A stretch of DNA of 64,000 nt, from contig CM046294.1 of assembly GCA_025267735.1 (NCBI GenBank), forward strand, positions 7,598,001 to 7,662,000. Reading direction: 5' to 3'. Both the position numbers and the translations under genes were made by a program. Position 1 is the first letter of the stretch; each line of letters opens with the position of its first letter. Shown here piece by piece: positions 35,669 through 49,000 of this stretch. This DNA comes from Mactra quadrangularis. Its lineage: Eukaryota; Mollusca; Bivalvia; Venerida; Mactridae. The notes beneath the pieces are model-generated. The model ran no database searches and was not told where the DNA came from. It was given only the letters and a program-made list of their open reading frames with translations.

Positions 35669-36344
35669 TATTTACAAAGCAGGTGATTCAATTAAAACAG
35701 AATTGTCTAGAATTTAAAACAGTCAAGACTTAAAGAAATACATTGCATCTTTAAAGAATTAAAACTCGGTAATTGAAAGAATGGTTTATTGTCACGTGAG
35801 GCTATAACAACTATATGTACTTATATACACTGCCATCCAAAAGTTCTTTTACAGTATAAATAATTGAATTGCTGCAAATTCCAAGTTCTAGTTAGAAGAA
35901 GTGTTGTGTCATTGTTTATTTTATGTTTTTGTTCTTGAAATGGAATAGAATAGAATTTTCTCTATGTACATTTCATTTATGAGTTGCTACTAAAGTTATC
36001 TATCAGCCTCCAAAATAAGAGTCAATGTATCCCGTGAACCAATATCAAGTTTGATATATTTCACTAATTTCATATTCAAATGAAAAATATACTGATTTCA
36101 ATAAGCAAAATTAGAAGTAGAACAATAAACTGTATTACATCATTTTGAAACTCCATTAAGTACAGTAAATCGTGAGAGTGTGAAGGAACTTTTGAAGGGC
36201 AGTATACATCATGTGGTCAGTCCTAACGTTTCAATCTTTATTATAAACATTAACAATGCCATGGATATTTCAATATTGCTAAATTATTTTAGCCACGCGT
36301 GTGAACAACCCTATTTCATGATTTTTTCTTCTTTAAATGTACAT

Positions 36345-36420
36345 GGCTCACTCCATTCTCGTACCCTGAGGTTATCAAGATTCTCGCTCGTTACCTCTAA
36401 ATACGAGAATGGGCTCACTC
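36345..36420. repeat. Weak palindrome
   Basis: 'ggctcactccattctcgta' is largely mirrored by 'tacgagaatgggctcactc', with 'ggttatcaagattctcgctc' between. It may be related to 23865-23955. Confidence 0.45.
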
Positions 36421-36889
36421 TGGAGAATTATCATGCATGGGTAAATGAGTATACTGAGATCAGCGCAAATTGGTGCTAGTTTTTGGTAAACTTCTAACAG
36501 TTGGCTGATCATGTGAATTTTAAATAATTCTCAAGTCACATCTTAAATGCCACCAGGCTTTGTGCTGTGGCGAGTTGCTCGGGTAATTGGTTTAGTTCGT
36601 ACAAGTTCAAAAATAGATGGTGAATATAAACAACGCTTGTGTAATATATTGAATGAAAATATCAACATTTATGTTATTTCCTACATAACATAAGGTTCAG
36701 TTTTTTACATAAGTAGAACAGATTTTTATGTTAAGTAATTATTCTCAAAGCAATATTTCTTTCATGTAAGGAAAAAACTTTGTACCACAATATCTGGCAA
36801 ATACATATAAATACAGCCTTATATCTTTATAATATTTAATGATATCGTTGTAAGTGCACATTTTACAAACGTTCTATAGTTTAATATGT

Positions 36890-37091
36890 CGATCCGCGCG
36901 GGGCGATTTGACTTTGGGGCGAATTTTTGTCCTAGACCGTATTCCGAGTTTTATATATTACCAAAAGGGAAGTAACTCTATCAAAATTTACTTCCGGATG
37001 AATCACCAAATATGAGTTTTGTCAACAATTTAAGCCAAGAAATTACTGTTTAAAACTTCTTAATTTATTATGAAGTAACAGTTTTACAAAC
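36890..37091 (+). promoter_or_regulatory. Putative CCDC50-like promoter and 5' UTR
   Basis: Sequence just before the ATG becomes richer in GC at 'gatccgcgcggggcgatt'. The start context 'aaacatggcggaag' matches a YY1-type motif (AANATGGCGG) overlapping the start codon and then an ETS-like GGAAG. This is suggestive only; the transcription start is not visible. Confidence 0.4.
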
Positions 37092-40000
37092 ATGGCGGAA
37101 GGTGGTGGAACTGACAATGGAAAAAATACGATGCCAATTCGTGGCAAAGTAAAACAAGGTTAGTACACTCAATGTAAACAAACTTCGGCGTTAGATTTTG
37201 GTTCGCTGATCGTTGTACTAAAACGGACTTTTACGATGACAGTTCATTTTTGTCATTTTTTGTGGTTCAATATTTATTTGAAAATCATTTTCATTGTCTT
37301 TTGAGTGACTTTTTCTTTTTACTCATTAGTTTATTGAATTTTAATTATCTTTAATTAATTTTTAATTGGATTTTAATTGGAAATTATTGTGTCACTTAAA
37401 AAATTCATACTCATTGTCAGGATTATCGGCTTACGGTCGTTTCTCCACTAAGTCATTTCTCCCCTGGTCATTTCTCCACTTTTTAGTAGTCATTTCTCCA
37501 CTTTTTAGTAGTCATTTCTCCACTTTTATATATAATAGGTTTATATAAGATATAGGTATGTTATTGAATTATGTTCATGTTAATTTTGTAAATAAAATTC
37601 ATTTTTGAACTAAAATAGTATAATTTAGAATGTTTATTTAGTATATTATGATAAATCAATTGTATTATTATATTGAAGTGCAAATTAAATTTTAATTTTG
37701 CATGTTATTTAGCATATTACTTGTGATGTATTTTAGTAACTGACTAAAAATGAAATATTTTGAATATAAAAAGGAATGATAATCTTGCTTGTAAATAAAA
37801 TAAAATGAGTACTAAATCAATTTGTTCATTGTCTTTTTAACCACACAGTTTTGATAAAAGTTTATTGTATCAATGCGTGGAAATAATTGTATAAATCACT
37901 ACATATAAATTGCCTGAGTTACTTCAAGGAAAATTATTATAAATATTAAGAACATTGTATTAAATACAACTGTTTATTGAAAATAAATGATGAAAAAAAA
38001 ATGTACTTAACAAGTGCAAATAAGAGCATGCAACCACTTTCACTTAGAATTGATTTGATTAAACACATCACATTCAATGACACTTCATAAACCAACAAAA
38101 TATTTGTATAAAAACATGGTTAAATAATATCAGTTGTAACTTTTAATTGATATAATGTTTCAATATGACAATCCATAATAAGGGTAATTATCACGTTACA
38201 CAATAAACATATTATAATCCTATTATATATAAAGGTGGAGAAATGACTACTTAAAAGTGGAGAAATGACTACTAAAAAGTGGAGAAATGACCAGGGGAGA
38301 AATGACTTAGTGGAGAAACGACCTGCTCCCAGGATTATCATGTCACCTTTGTCTGATAAATGTGACAGTCATTTTGTTTTAATTTTGACATTTTTCATAA
38401 TGCACCCAACTTCAGTCTGTCAAAGAAATCTCAAAGTTGGGTTCTACTCTTTGAACTAATGTTGTTTTTAAAAATAATAAAGTTATTAAATCATTTATTA
38501 AATCAAACCAATGTATATACATGTAGTACCATAAACTTGAGCAATAATAATGAAGTTATTTGTATCAGGAAGGCAGTGAGGTACTATAGACCCAGGTTCT
38601 AGAGTTTCAGTAACGGTAGACAACCTTGATAGGGGAAGGCTATAGATGGGGAAGTCTAATAACATGAGTATGTTTTAACTTTTAAACATCAGAAAACTTG
38701 TAAATATTCATTATTAATTTACTCAAACAAATATTTACTATCTTGACTGATCATATAGTCATAACAAACACCATTTTGGATATTTATAATAAACTAACTA
38801 GATGTTTAATATACGACAATATAACCAAAACCTTGTCATCTTTACATATCACATACTTAGTTTACTTGAGCATTCAGTTATGTAGTCTGAATATATTTTG
38901 GACATAATATTTATAATTTGGACTGAATTAAAAGCAAATATTTACAATGAAATGGACAGTTTCTTGAGTATTGTTTTAATTGTAAAAACTGCAATTGTTT
39001 TGTATGAAAATCAGCGTTTTTAAAGGTGTTTCATGTATACAGTTACAATTTATTAAATCAAACCAATGTATATACATGTAGTACCATAAACTTTGAGCAA
39101 TAATCACTCAAAATTATATACTAATCACTTGCTTTTTAAAGAAAAGGAATGACAGTTTAAATAGAAATTATTATTACTAATTAGAACAATATAATTAATG
39201 AATTTTTGATACCATCTTCAGATGATCGACTCTTTGAGCAAAATAATGGATTATTTGAATTATTTTTTTCAGTCCTTACAAATTCCTATAATCAGGTTTA
39301 ACCAACTGTGCCTATTTACATCATGTCTGTATTATATTGACATAAATCAAGGTAATTTGCTAACTCTGTAATCAGATATCCACCCGGGATGATAGCGCAG
39401 TTGGTAGCGCGCCAGGATTTGGAATCTCATGCCCAATGGGGTGCGGGTTTGAATCCCACCCGGGGAGGTTATACCCTTTCATGAAAATTTGACAATAATG
39501 TCAATTTTCCTCCATTGATTAGATAATATGGAGAAGTTTCCGGCCTTGTGGAAGGGTAGGTGAATACTGGTTATAGACAAGGGTCCAGGAAAGCTAGGTT
39601 AGGTGCACTGAACGCCGTAAAATGACCTAAATTGTGTTGACATGGCGTTAAATCCAATAATAATAAATAAATAAACAGATATCCTATAGACAGCTGTGGT
39701 ATAGGATCTCTTGACATCACACAGGGTCACATTCTGATGACCTTTGTGTCAACCAATCAATGTGTAGCTTTCATCTTCTTCTTCCTAGACAAAACACTAT
39801 TTAAACTGCATCATGGTTTACTAATTTCAATTTTTAGTCCAAGTTTAGTGAGAAAATTTGACAGTTTAGTTATTCAAAGGCTGAGATTGGACAGTTCTTA
39901 GCAAGTTACGACTCATAAACATGTATACAAGTCAATGAATACTATAATTTTGTCATGAATATTTTAAAAGCAAAGGTCAGCTGAACATGACCTGTAATAT

Positions 40001-43000
40001 GTAGTAGTCAGATCCAAAATAACAAATGTGGGAGCAGATTAAAGACTGAGTTGTAATCAGATTGGTTCATTGGTAGAGGAGAATTCATGCAAGCAAGTAT
40101 ACTGAACGCGTAGTTATTAGCTCTAAAACAAAAAATGCAACTATAGGCATCATTTTAGGAAAATTAATGTTCTAAAATGTTACCTATGTATACAGATTTA
40201 GTTATGGATAATCAATGATTGCCCTGATGTATTGGTATGAAAGTGGTAGTGACAAGTTTTTACAGCAATGGTAGCTTTTAGCCTTTCACAATTATAGATT
40301 GTTATTTATGTTAAGAGAAGTCTTACAAAGCTAACCTAAGTAACCTTGTAAAACATTTTAAAGTTTGAAGTACATACATCATGTATGTGTATGATTTAGT
40401 TGAAACTTAGAACAAATACTGGTGTAGGTAAGGGTTTACATTGTCTTCCACTAAGGTGAATAATAGTGTTTTTATCTCTTAAAAAGTTTAAGTTTGGTTA
40501 AAAGTCTGCTGCCATATACATGATCAACCAACTTCTCAATTTTGTATGATATCCCCTCATTATTGAAATCACCTTCAAGCAGATGACTCTTGCAGTACCC
40601 ATTTACACTTGGGTGGAATGGAACAACTGTCGGTAATTTTCTTGCTAGGACAATCAACTGTTCTCTTAGGGGAGTTTGAACCAGGGACCACTTGACCACT
40701 TAGCATGTGTCTTACCACTGGATCACTGCTCCTATCTCTGTTAGTCTATGATTTTTGTATGAATCTGTAACTACCAAATTTGAATGTCAGACAGAGTTTA
40801 GCTGTAAGGAATCTAAAAAGCCACACTGGAATGGATATGCTTTATTGGCATATTTAGTATTGTACATATTTTATGTTTTCTCCTGTCTTTAAAATAAGTA
40901 TATTACTGCCAGTCTGCATTATGGTCAACTATTGATTTCCAATATGTAATGTGAATGGTTTGAAAGTCTGTTTCTTTGCTAATATATCAGTCAATATTTG
41001 CCTTTCCTTGAATAATCCAAGCATATTATTTTGTGTTTTCCATTGGTCTTTCAGACTGGTTGTCAAATTCTTAGGTTGCTAAGCATCACTTGAATACACT
41101 TTAATATATTGTGTATTACATCATTCTACATTCTAGTTGTTTACATAGGTTGTCATGACAACCAGCTATTTCCACATGTATATAGGAAGTTTGTTGTCAT
41201 GATAATGACCAATAAAGAATCTGTTAAAGTAAGGAAATTATTTTTTTCATTGTAAAAATTTTATGGTTATTTTCCCATTAATACCTAAGTGTATGGTAAT
41301 ATGCAAGAATGTGATCATTAATTAAGATTAAGATGATTTGCCAGACTGCCATTGAAAAAAAAGTTATAGTCCATGTACATGGTCATCCGACTTCACAATT
41401 TTTCATTGAAATCAGGTTAAGGCAGTTGATCACTTACAGTACCCATTTACACATGAATGGAGTGGAACAGCTGTAGATAAATTTCTTGCTAAAGGAAATT
41501 AATAGTGTCCCTAGTGGGGTTTGAAACCCAGACCTCTTGACACGTAAGTGTAAGTCCTTGACCACTGCTCAGGACTACTTTTACCGAAGTTTATAGCAAT
41601 CTGCCGGACTGTCAATATTATGTAAGTTTTCTGTATGCTGCATTTATAGCAAACTTATAGATAGGTAAATATTGTTTTATTTACTTGTACAAAAACAACA
41701 TTTAATTGTTTAGGACATTTTCATTTGAGTATGTTGTTTACATTTCTTATATTTTTGTGATATTGCGGCTAGGAGCTTGAAGGGTTGAGTTTTGTAATTT
41801 AATTATTAATGTTGTTTACTCGACATTAGACTTTAATGTGGTTAAATTGTTCATGTTTAGTATAAGGAAGAAAATAAGACTTAGTACTTTGATTTATAAG
41901 TGACCTGCATCATGACCACACCCACTATGGTAATTAAACTTAAAGGAAGTGTTGGCCATGCATTAGTAATTTTGCGGCTGTCTGCTTGAAGGTCAAAACA
42001 CTTATATATGTTGTCCCACACAATTTATTTGGTTCAGTCATCACCATTTTGACTGTGAGGAAGGTCTGTGTTTTTTCACTGTTGCTGTTCCCTGTTTGCT
42101 TACACCTTTTAAAGCATTCTCAGGCACATGTCTAATTTACTTTGTTTAATATACATTGTGTAGGAAGGCCACAACAAGTTGATCATGTGTTCTACAAATT
42201 TTTCCGGGAAAAAATAGGGCCAGTGAGCGAAGAAAGAAAATCGAAAAAATCTTGATTCAGTTGTTTCATATAGCAGCTTGACCAAATTTGTATGCGCGAG
42301 CGAGGAAATAAAATATTTTGTCAAAATCATCAAAATTAAGGTGCGAGCGAATCCATAGAATATAGGATAACAAAATTATTAACTAGCCTGGCTGTATGAA
42401 ATAAGTAATTTTCTCTAGTACAAAACAATTTTCACTAGATTCAGATTTCAGGCTGGGTTAAAATGATAACTGCTGGTCTTACTTATTATTAATTGATGAT
42501 ATAAAATCTTCAAAATGTGATATAAAAGTGTGATATAATTATAAGATGGTATTACACTAACTTTAAATTTGCCTGTAGGCCCTGTCACTTGACCAGTTAG
42601 TAATTTTATTTAGTGTATTATATAAGAATATATACTTGCTGTTGATGTAAGTTAGTGATGAGTCAGTCAGCTTGTCTGGTGCAATCATTAAATCATAGCT
42701 ATATCTGATGTGTGTCTTATATGAACTAAATAATTAAAATAGCTTAGCTAGCTCAGTTGGTAGCTCACAAGTCTACTGATCAAGGGGCCATAGGTTAGAT
42801 AACTGAGCAGGGCATACTTTCATGGAGCTTTGTCATGTAATTATTTCTACTACTATTCTCCCTTTTGAAATAATGTTAAACTGTGTGAATTAAATTGCAG
42901 GGACAGATTTTTACAAAATTGCTTTAGCAAGGGTCAATTAAGAATGTTAGACGTGTAAAATGTTAATGAAAATTTGAAATTTATTTTTTTCTATTCAGAT

Positions 43001-46000
43001 ATACCGGTAGCTTCATACACATAATGAGTTAAACACTTTTAGTGATGAGTGAAACTTAACATGTGTATGTTGCTATATTTTTGACATGAGATTGTTTGTT
43101 ATTGAAAATCTAAAACCATTGCAGTTGTTAACAAAATATATTATCCTTACACTATAGATGGTTTCCCTGCCATTGAGACTGGTAAGTGGCTGATAAAAGG
43201 CTTTATTAACTTATATTGTATTGAATTGCTAATATTTTACCATATAATCATTTTGTGATAGTTCTAGAACTATGAACAAGACAGGAGAGCCATTGAATAA
43301 TGGGACAGGATGCACTTTCTGCACTTAGCCCTTGTATTTTGTAGTAATATTTACCTGCATTTTAAACACTTTTGAAAAAAGTAACATTTGGGATGAAAGA
43401 AGGTAGAATGCATCAGTGAAATTTCTTCTCTGAAGGCAGGGGTTACTTGCAGAACTTGACTGGGATAAAGAGTATAAAATTGTTAAATTAATTAATGCAT
43501 CAGTTCAATTTCTCTACTAAGTGCAGACTTTGTGAGGGGGCTAAGAAGGGAACACATGGCAGAGTGGATCTCCCTTCTGTTTTGTTCTAGAACTTTCACT
43601 TTCATAATAATCAGACATATATACTTAGCTGCTATCTTATACAGTGTGAAAAGTTATTTATTGATTTCAGATCATTATAGATTGATTCCTATTTATTAGA
43701 TCTATTGACTGGTATTAGTTCCATATTACCTGTAACTGTTGAGTGTATTGGTACATGTATACCATACATAGTGGAATTTTCGCTGCCATTTTGTTGTCTT
43801 AATATCAATGATAATAAATGATAAATTTTCTTCCTTTTTATGATACTCCCTATTAAAGTTAAAGTATGGATTAAAGTCTTCTTTCATATACATGTTCAAC
43901 TGACTTAACAATTCTGTATAGAACCTTTGATCATTAATATCACCTTTAGGCAGTTGATATCTTACGTCACCCATTTACGTCTTGATAAAGTGGAACAACT
44001 GTAGGTAAATTTCTTGCTCAGGGAAATTAGCAGTCACCCCTAAAGTGGATGTTGAATCCAGAACTACTAGAGTTGTGGATGTACCTGTGTGGAACAAAGC
44101 TGAAACACAAATTTGTGTACACAGATCAATAAGATTCAATCTTTGTTGCATACTTTTCAGCAATAATATGTGAAATAACTTTGTTCTGCAGGGATGCATT
44201 CACTATAAACAAACCTCATCTAGCTGGAACAAAGCATAAATTTAGTTTAAAAAACAAACTTGAGGATTGCCCGCAAGACTATAGTAAGTGCATTGCAATA
44301 ATGAGCAAGTTACTACAGTCTTGCAGGCAACCATTGAACTACATGTATTGCCTTATGCTAGAAACAATGATAGAAGAATGAGCGGATGATTGACTGCTAT
44401 GGAAACACAGTGGTGACATTAATATTGTATTATTGTTTTAATGTATATTTTAGAAAACTTAGTACATAGACTTTCCAAGGTTGCTGATAGATTTAATGTG
44501 TAAGTTAAATATTCTGTCTGAAAAGTTATGATCTAAGTATGACAATATTCTAAAATATCTTCTAAACATTATATTATAATACTATGTTCTGCATGCTGGC
44601 TTTCTATAATCATATTCAGATAATATCATAAATTTTAAGCTTGGTGCCTGTCTCAGTTAATATTCACTACTTTAAAGTCTGATTTTAGTGCACTACTACT
44701 TTAAACTTCTCAATTGTTAATACATTGTATGTCTGTCTGTTTGTTTGTATTAATGAAAGTTATGTAATATTGTCTGATAGAATAGTATTTGCTAGTATAA
44801 TAATTATGGCTACAATGAATGCTGTTTTGTATTATATTTACTGTGCAAGAAGAATTCACTTTTGATGAACATAACGATCCTGTTTAACTTTATATTTATT
44901 GTATGATGCATTTATCTAGGGGTATGGGTTTGAATCCCACTTGGGGCAGTTATACTTTTCCATGAAAATTTAACAATAATGTAAATTTTCCTCCATTCAT
45001 AAGGGTTATGGAGAAGTAGTTGTTGCCTGCCTTGTAGCAGGGTAGGTGAGTGCTGGTTATACACAAGGGCCCAGGAAAGCTAAGGTTAGGTGCACTGGCC
45101 ATTGTAAAATAGCCTAAATAGTGTTCAAAAAGCGTTTACCCATGTAAAGAAGGATACAATGAATTAGGGTGAAAATGTGAAAATATTGTACTAGTCTATG
45201 AGCATAGTTCATTAGATGTGCATATTGAATCATTATGCTAAAAGTTGATATAATTACTTATATATTACCAATGTATTATTTCTCTCTCTAGTCTATATTA
45301 CAAGTATAACTACTTAATTATATATAAAATACATTCCCTGCCATAATGATTTCATGCTACATGTACTTGAACATGTTTTTTATGGTGTTTAAGTTGTTGT
45401 CTAGGCCAGTATATAAAACTATGAGTGGTTTTGTTGGTGATCTTTTATTGGTAAATTATAGTCAACTGTCAGTGGCGCATACCTTTGCCCTGCTGATTTA
45501 AATACTCAATAATTGTTCAATAATTCTGTACATAAATAGAGATAAATATTTTTATTCATAATGAGTACAATAGTATTGTACCAAATATTTAAATCAGTAG
45601 AGTCCAGGAAAGCAAGGCTAGGTGTGTGGGTGCCATTATGAAATAACCTAAATTGTGCTGACAATGTCTTTAAACCCAGTATAAACTTGCAGAATATAGT
45701 TTCATTGTCAACTATAGAGAATAAAGAGAATAAAGCTCTTATTAAATTGAATTCTCATGTTTCACTCTTTATCATTAGTATTTTCAGACAGGCCAACTGT
45801 TATTTGAGTGCATCTATTGTGGGTTTAGCTCAAAACAGTTGTAACTCACTCTTTTCTTATATTGAGTTATGACCATTTTTGCGCTAAACCCCTGCTATGT
45901 ATGCCTCATTTTACTGAGAAATAAATTGGTTTGGCCTTATTTGATGTAATTTCACATTCCTTCAGGTTGATATGTCATGTTTAAACATGACAGATGTTAA

Positions 46001-49000
46001 AAGTTCCAGTCAATGAAAGTTGTTAGATAATGTTCCTGTTGTACATGTATCAGTAGTTGATGTTTATATTGTTATTAATATTCCCGCTGGTTTATTTATC
46101 ATATATCTGTTTCCTGGTTTAATCTAATTGTTAATTGTTAAACTATCGGGCTTACTGTTTAATAATAGTGATGTTGATATAGGGCGAGTTTAATGCTAAA
46201 TGGTCGTAACTCACTCTGTTCTTATATTTAGTTACGACCATTTTCCACTAAACCCTCAATATGGACATCACTGAGTCATCTCAAGTTTGTGATAATTCAA
46301 TATACATGAAGATATTACTGGTCATTTTATTATTATCTACATTCATTAAAATCCAACTATTATGTCCATTTTCCTGTTTACAGAGCTTGCCAATTGAAGG
46401 TTGCCCTATTGCACCCAATGACCGGTACAATGTATTTCGCAGGTTTAGTGCAAAACAGTCATAACTCAATATAAGAAAAGAGTGAGTTAAAATCGTTTTG
46501 GGCTAAACCCGCAATTTGGTGTGGGAAACTTGTTACTGCTAGTGCTAGAAAACATTTAATAGCTAATAGCTTTTAAAACTTTGATAGCTGGTTGTTTAAC
46601 TGGGCAACCTATTAAAACATTATTGTTGAGCCCTAGATTAATGCACCAGTTATTTGTGACTATCCCCATCCACCCTGGGGCTGTCTGTCGGATTAGAAGG
46701 GGGAAAGAGGCTTGTTTTATTCACCTGTCAGAGGCACATACATTAACCCAGCAGAATGGGCCATTGGGGGTAGGGGCCACAACAATTGGGTCTTAATAAC
46801 TGTTAACGTCGAGAGGGTAAAGTTTACGCTTAGATGCATTCTGGTAATTGAATGTCGAAAAGGTTATGAGGTAATTTTGTTTTTTATGACAAAGAAGGCT
46901 TTAATTAGATCATATTTTTCTACACTGCCCTTATCTGTGTGACTCTACAAATGAAGTATACAATGTAATACTAGTAGTTTAACCTTCTTTGGTACATTTT
47001 GGATATTAATTTGAGTTTGAAAATTGATATTTTGTACTTCATCTAACAAAGTTTTTGTTCCAAAGCTAATTGAAATTTTATCAGTTTTCAAACTCAGTGT
47101 ACTGTGAACAAAACGCATGTATGTCATGGTTGATCAAGGTTATACTACACATAATTAACTAAGGTTCACTCTTTGTTTTGTATTGCATTTTCATCTAAAT
47201 GCATTTTGAATGAAAAATATATAAAAATGACTTATTTTCAAACATACTCTAATACCACCATAGGCATGTTTCCTAATAGCCTATCTCTAGCTAGTGCTAT
47301 GTATGCCCCTGGTACCCTCGTTTTGATATCACATACTCATTCTTTTTGGTGTAAGAAGGTTGTACCAGGGACAAAGTGCAAGGCAGTTATGTCCTTAGGA
47401 AACTGGCCACAGAAGTGCAACATGAAAACGATACGTTTAATTAAGTATAACAAGCATAATTTATATGAGAACATGGTTAAAACGAGACCTTTTATGGTTA
47501 TGTATTTGGGGAATAGAAGCTTGGTGCAAATTTTGAGTAGTATATGTAATTTGTTTATGTCGACCTGGGAACTGTTTTGTATGACAAAAACACTTAACTT
47601 ACTTGACTGGGTTAAATTATTGATATAGGTTATGTTATGAAATTTAACGACTAGATTTGTTTTGCTGTGTACAATAGAAGTATATGTATGTTTTAAAAGG
47701 TAATTCTGGAAACCATTCCATGATTTCCATTCAATAACTTGCAACATAAGGCTTTATAGCGATTAATTAGCTACATTGTAGTAAACCGTTTCATTGGAAT
47801 AGCTACACAGTGCTACCTAGAGTAAGTCTAGGGTAACTGGCTTGTGCTTGGAGTGATATCATCTAATGGTTATAAAACTGTATAAATTAAATCTGCCATG
47901 GTATTGACCATATACATCTATTGTGGTACAAATCTTACAGTTTTGGTTTACTGCTCAGACTTTATGAAGTGGGCAAATGTATCATGGCAGCCTTTATATA
48001 AGTTATTATTTTCACTTTGTGTTTATTTATCGCAGGTTTAGGGCAAAACGGACGTAACTCACTCTTCGTATTGTGAGTCATAACTCTTATGTGCTTAAAC
48101 CCGCAATATAAATTATGTCCAGTATAAAAATATTTTTATTTCACACTGAAAGGCACACAAAGGATCAAACTCACAACCCATTATTACGCCATTAGTGGCT
48201 AGCCCTGAAGTGACAACACTCTCACTGACTTGTCTAGTGAGCTACTATATACACTGACATTCTAAGGGTTAAGTGTCTAAGTCTTAAGGGTGCTTACATT
48301 GTTTATCATAGGTTGTAGTTAAGTGTTCCTAAGAAATAATGATACTTCATGAGCATCTTTATAATGTAACTTTACAGCTTAGGATATTTTATTGGTTCTT
48401 TAATTTTATAATATTTCTGTTGAAACTTTGATGCCAGAAATGTATTTTATACAGCATTTAATAACATTGACTTAAAATTGGTATTTCTTGTCTTACATTC
48501 TATTGTGTTTAAGGCAGTCCGCTACCCAATCTGCGCATGCGCCAATTTTTGTCGTGATTTACACGGATAAACTACGTTACGTCGTCACCGTTAAACGTAT
48601 TTTCAATGTTTGTATGCTAACTGCTAAATAGTCGACTTTTTTAAATTTAGAATATCCTATGTTCCCAACGTCATTTTTGTCACAAAAACATACGAAAAAA
48701 TCAAATAATGTACCTTAAACGCTCACATCTGTGTGAAATTTAAATAATCTTAGTCGAGAAAAAAAATCAATTTTTGACGATCGACGTGTAGCATACACTT
48801 TCAACACTCTTATCAAGAGTTGTCGTTCGTAGGTCTACGTGCACTTGCTTCAACGTTAGTACACATGGTCATGTTTGGAGATTGAGCGATCATGTTTTCA
48901 TCAAATAAATTCGATTATGGGCCACGCTTGCAGGTATGTTAAATCCTTAAACATTCTATGTATTTTTAATATACGTGTGTCATTTTGGTTGATAATATTT

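Larger units (their letters stand above)
35173..37091. other. Head-to-head intergenic region
   Basis: About 1.9 kb separates the divergent start codons of the cysteine-rich gene (-) and the CCDC50-like gene (+). It contains a TA-flanked MITE (35489) and a weak palindrome (36345). A locally GC-richer stretch lies near 36890-36930 before the + strand ATG. No TATA box can be assigned. Confidence 0.6.
37159..43157. other. CCDC50-like intron 1, 6 kb
   Basis: It holds a Mutator-like foldback element (37428), a full SINE-A (39382), an older repeat (39690), SINE-C copies (40495, 41364) and a SINE-B copy (42745). No further exon was seen. Confidence 0.7.

Noticed and set aside
37366..38459. Frames on both strands containing 'FSTKSFLPWSFLHFLVV'
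   Set aside because: The same peptide on both strands comes from the inverted arms of the foldback element.
39382..39465. Possible tRNA gene
   Set aside because: Boxes A and B are present and part of an acceptor stem pairs, but the sequence continues into a SINE body with an A-rich tail and target duplication.
47173..47747. 151- and 136-codon frames on opposite strands
   Set aside because: They overlap each other and a palindromic MITE. Codon use and composition do not look coding, and no splice partners fit.
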